A DNA stretch of 64,000 bases from contig CAWGEX010000005.1 of the NCBI GenBank assembly GCA_963821755.1, positions 558,001-622,000 on the forward strand, written 5' to 3'. The stretch comes from Bog-473 sp963821755 (GTDB lineage Bacteria > Actinomycetota > Acidimicrobiia > Acidimicrobiales > RAAP-2). A program made the position numbers and the translations under genes. Positions 61,090-64,000 of this stretch are shown in pieces (position 1 is the stretch's first letter; the number at the start of each line of letters is the position of its first letter). Below the pieces are notes generated by a model, which was not told the DNA's origin, did no database searches, and was given only the letters and a program-made list of their open reading frames with translations.

Positions 61090-61455
61090 CTACCCTTCTC
61101 TCGTTTCCGAGAGCTCCCTGAAGTGATTCGAGTGTCTCTCAAGGTCTCTCGAGAGTGTCCTAACAGACTTCGTCATCTCTGTGACTTGCGATGCGAGTTG
61201 TTCCAGTAGCGCAGCGAGCTCGGGCGGTTCGACGGATGGCGCTTCAATACTCGCGGGAGGAGAGAGATCGCTCACAACTCCGAGGGGATCGTGAAGCTGG
61301 TCGATCTCCCTGGCGAGCTGGCGAAGGCCAAGCAGATAGAGAGCGGACACGTCTTTGAGGAAAGCCATGCGGTTGACAGATTTCCGTTCGACTCTCCGGG
61401 CCTGTTCAATGATCCTCTCGATCTGATCTTCGGCACTGACTATTTGTATGGACAT
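61090..61455 (-). CDS. Hypothetical coiled-coil protein
   Basis: A 121-residue protein: helical N-terminus (DQIERIIEQARRVERKSVNRM), Pro-rich linker, then ELAALLEQLASQVTEMTKSV and a heptad-like C-terminus. No family recognised. Possibly an oligomerising accessory factor; lies just outside the island array. Confidence 0.5.
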   Translation of the reverse strand: MSIQIVSAEDQIERIIEQARRVERKSVNRMAFLKDVSALYLLGLRQLAREIDQLHDPLGVVSDLSPPASIEAPSVEPPELAALLEQLASQVTEMTKSVRTLSRDLERHSNHFRELSETREG

Positions 61456-61587
61456 TCCGACAACCTAGATCGGGAATTTCAACGGATGTCGTCGTGCTGA
61501 AGCCCTGCTCGATCCGTGGCGATCTAAGCCGTGGCCCTCGATGTGCCAGGCACCCATTGACCAGGCGCATCACCACCGAGCGTGGTC
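61456..61587. other. Unassigned intergenic stretch
   Basis: Nothing recognisable; followed by an HNH-like remnant. After that, 61720-61926 again has no supported gene and probably holds the promoter of the glycosidase gene. Confidence 0.3.
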
Positions 61588-61719
61588 TGGGTTCCTAAGT
61601 GGGAGAAGGTAGCCAGGGAACAGATCAAGCGCGAGCCGTGGTGCTCATGTCCTGGCTGCTCGCTCCACCCCGGTCCGTGCAATGAAACCCAAGACTTGAC
61701 AGCGTCGCACCCTCGATGA
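61588..61719 (+). pseudogene. HNH-nuclease-like fragment
   Basis: Frame 1 reads WVPKWEKVAREQIKREPWCS, then CPGCSLHPGPCN. It resembles the zinc-cysteine start of phage-type HNH endonucleases (REPWCxCPGC), but lacks the His-Asn-His part and is only 43 codons. Likely a remnant of a phage or mobile gene. Confidence 0.35.
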
Positions 61720-61926
61720 ATGGCTTGCAAAAACGGAGGGTGCGGTCGATGTCCAGACAGATATTGAGATCGACCGACCTCGGGCTGTTGTTGCTGCCTA
61801 TGCTTCCGACTCCGGTGGAAATGTCACCGCCAGGGACGATCTCGATCTGCACATTGCCTCAAAACGATGATGGACCTCGCGGCTTGTCAAGTCCCGGACA
61901 CGTCAACCTTCGTGCATAATGCTGCA

Positions 61927-64000
61927 GTGACCGGAAGACATAAGCCCACAACGAGAGTTGACCGGCAGGTGTTGTCCGGACTGGTCTCGGTGGCGAGAGC
62001 ACGGTCGGGGTCGATCCTGCTGTTGTCGGGTGCATTCGCGTTGGTCGCATGCAGCGGCGCGTCGGTTGGGGCAAGCGGCGGCGTCAACGTCCCATCGCTT
62101 CCTTACCTGCACGTCGTCACGGCACCGTCGGACTCGGCCAATGCCACCCCGTACCTCGCCGATCCGGCCGGGCGCCAAGTGCTCCTTCACGGCGCAGCCG
62201 TCGTCGGCATGCAAGATGTGGCATACCCGAACGCCGACGGTGGACCCGCGCTCTTCCCCGTGAGTCCCGGTGCCTATGACGGCAAGTGCCCGGCGACGTC
62301 GGCACTGATCCCACAGCCGCCCCTTTGCGAGGTGCAGGCCGACCTGCCGGCATACCAGCAGTCCATCGCACCGGGCAGCGGCAATGACTTCGCCCAGATG
62401 CGGGCGCTCGGCTTCAACGTGATCCGCCTGGTCCTCAATTGGAGCCAACTCGAACCCCGACCAGGGGTATACAGCACCACGTATCTCCAACGGGTGAGAC
62501 AAGTGGTCGGCTGGGCTGGTCAACAGGGGATCTATGTGATCCTCGACATGCACCAGGACCAGTACTCGCGCTTCATCCTCCCTGGAAAGCAATCGGACCT
62601 GCCCTCTGGCTGCACCTCGTCGGGAGGGGGCGACGGTGCGCCGGCCTGGGCAGTCTTCACTGACGGCAAGCCATCGTGCGCGCTCTTCGGTGAGAGCGCT
62701 CGTCAACCCCGCAGTGTCCGCCGCGTTCTACAACTTCTGGCACGATCTCACGGTGGTGTCTTCGAAGGGAGCATCGCCAGGTACCGGGCTTCAGGACCAC
62801 TACATTGGCGCGTTGGTAACACTTGCCAAGGCGTTCGAAAACAGCTCGACCGTTCTCGGCTACGAGGTGATGAACGAACCGCAGCCCGGCGCGTTGTCGG
62901 CCCTACCCGTGGAGAACCTCTACCAGGCCTCGTCGCAGGATCTCTTCCCCTTCTACCAGCGCGTCATTGAGGCACTCACCGGTGTGCGGGATGGGCTACC
63001 CACTTGCCCGGCATCGGATCCCAGCTCGATGACGAACGCGTGCGCCTACCCCAAGCTGGCCGACGTGACCCACCAACAGATATTCGTCGAGCCGATTGCC
63101 TACCGGAACCTGGTCGATTTCTCGCCTCAGGTCAGCGAGCCGTTCACCCAGTACCCCAATCTGGTATGGGCGCCACACATCTACACCCATGCGTTCACCC
63201 TCGACCAGTTCATCGGATACCCCGCCAATAACAGCCCCTTCCCACCGAACTACTCGTTCGGTTACCAGACGGCGGAGTTCGAGGCACGGGCCATGCACGC
63301 AGCTGTCCTCACCACCGAGTTCGGCGATTCCTCGAGTACCGACGGTGCCGTGCTGGCCGGAGAGACCGCCGCCCAGGAGTCGACGCTCACCGGTGGAACG
63401 GTGTGGGCTTGGAAGGGCCTGTCGGCGTCCATGGGTACCTGCTGGTGCGTCCGCTGGCAGCACAGCTCATACCAGACCACTGCCAACGGGCAACCGGGCA
63501 AGGGCAATCCGCGTGCCGCTCCGTCCTCCAAGGACCGGCTCATCCCCTCTCGGCAGCAGTACCTAGCTCGTGTCTGGCCACGGGTAACTGCCGGCACCAC
63601 ACTCGCCTATCGCTACGACCCTACGTCGAGAACGTTCGATATGGCTGCTACTGACAGCGTCTTCGTGCACCGAGGCGACCGCGGCGCCGAGACCGTGATC
63701 TACATTCCGAGCGCAGTGCGTGGTTCGGTGACGGTGACCGGGGCGGCCACGAAGGACACCGTGATCCTCAACCCCGACGGCAGCCGGATCGCCTATGTGG
63801 CGCCGACAGGCAGATTGGGCTACGGCGTCACCGTCGGATCGCCCGGGACCGCGCTGATAGGAGCCGTAAGGACCGCTGCGGTCGCCCCCTTGCCTCCGAT
63901 CAGCGAGCAGCAGGCCCGGGAGGTAGCCGAGCAGGCGATTTCCCAGGCGCAGACGTCTTCGAGCCCGATGATCGCCAGCAACGCCGCGCTCGCCGGCACA
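61927..64000 (+). CDS. Endoglycoceramidase-like glycosidase (GH5) lipoprotein, frameshifted, 3' truncated by window edge
   Basis: The N-terminus has a lipobox (LLLSGAFALVACSG). GH5 features of the endoglycoceramidase branch: LLHGAAVVGM, FNVIRLVLNWSQLEP, VILDMHQDQYSR, general acid in GYEVMNEPQ (about 62866) and nucleophile in LTTEFGD (about 63313). A one-base insertion near 62690-62696 moves the frame from 1 to 2. Downstream frame 2 stays open to the window end, so the C-terminus is missing. It would cleave glycolipid or related beta-glycosides outside the cell. Start GTG 61927 is preferred; ATG 61867 is possible. Confidence 0.82.

Overview
The window is a GC-rich (roughly two-thirds G+C by eye) chromosomal segment of an actinobacterium. 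Pointers are frequent GTG/TTG starts, four-base stop/start overlaps, two P450s, many FadD/FadE/crotonase paralogues, Streptomyces-type 11-bp PHO repeats, and Tat and lipobox signals. The exact class (an Acidimicrobiia-like lineage is possible) cannot be fixed from sequence alone.

Bases 1-35,000 form one large CoA-dependent catabolic cluster. It holds four acyl-CoA ligases, six crotonase-fold proteins, three acyl-CoA dehydrogenases (two as an adjacent pair), a hot-dog dehydratase, a CaiB-type CoA transferase, two amidohydrolase-2 proteins, two luciferase-like flavoproteins, a P450, SDRs (one like 2,4-dienoyl-CoA reductase), a thiolase-like/DUF35 pair, a periplasmic-binding-fold protein without a signal peptide, and TetR and GntR regulators. 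The set suits oxidation, CoA activation, ring opening and beta-oxidation of an alicyclic, steroid-like or terpenoid-like substrate, which remains unidentified. A 16-bp near-palindrome (consensus TTGTATATNATATGCA) recurs at nine promoter positions across this region and apparently nowhere else in the window. It is the strongest candidate for an undescribed regulon, probably read by the local GntR or TetR protein.

Bases 35,000-46,000 are more ordinary accessory chromosome: an alpha/beta hydrolase, an ArsR-AHSA1 operon with a perfect 16-bp palindromic operator, a TAP-type lipoprotein hydrolase, an NHL-repeat/GH78 rhamnosidase operon, a dienelactone hydrolase, a DUF6295-like protein, an APH-fold kinase and a second P450.

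A tRNA-Lys(TTT) gene at 46,026 starts a tandem genomic-island region. Its 3' end is repeated at 55,535 and 60,866, dividing the region into a 9.5-kb and a 5.3-kb island. No integrase is visible. The first island carries a phosphate module (a PHS-like MFS transporter divergent from a PhoU-like protein, with a five-unit PHO box between them, then a secreted phosphoesterase). It also has secreted Ig-like and PQQ-propeller proteins separated by mosaic dispersed repeats, and a decayed IS630 transposase. The second carries a sulfotransferase, a VOC protein, an OsmC protein, and a TetR divergent from an O-methyltransferase with a perfect palindromic operator. Beyond the islands are a small coiled-coil protein, an HNH-like remnant, and a GH5 endoglycoceramidase-like lipoprotein that is frameshifted and runs off the window end.
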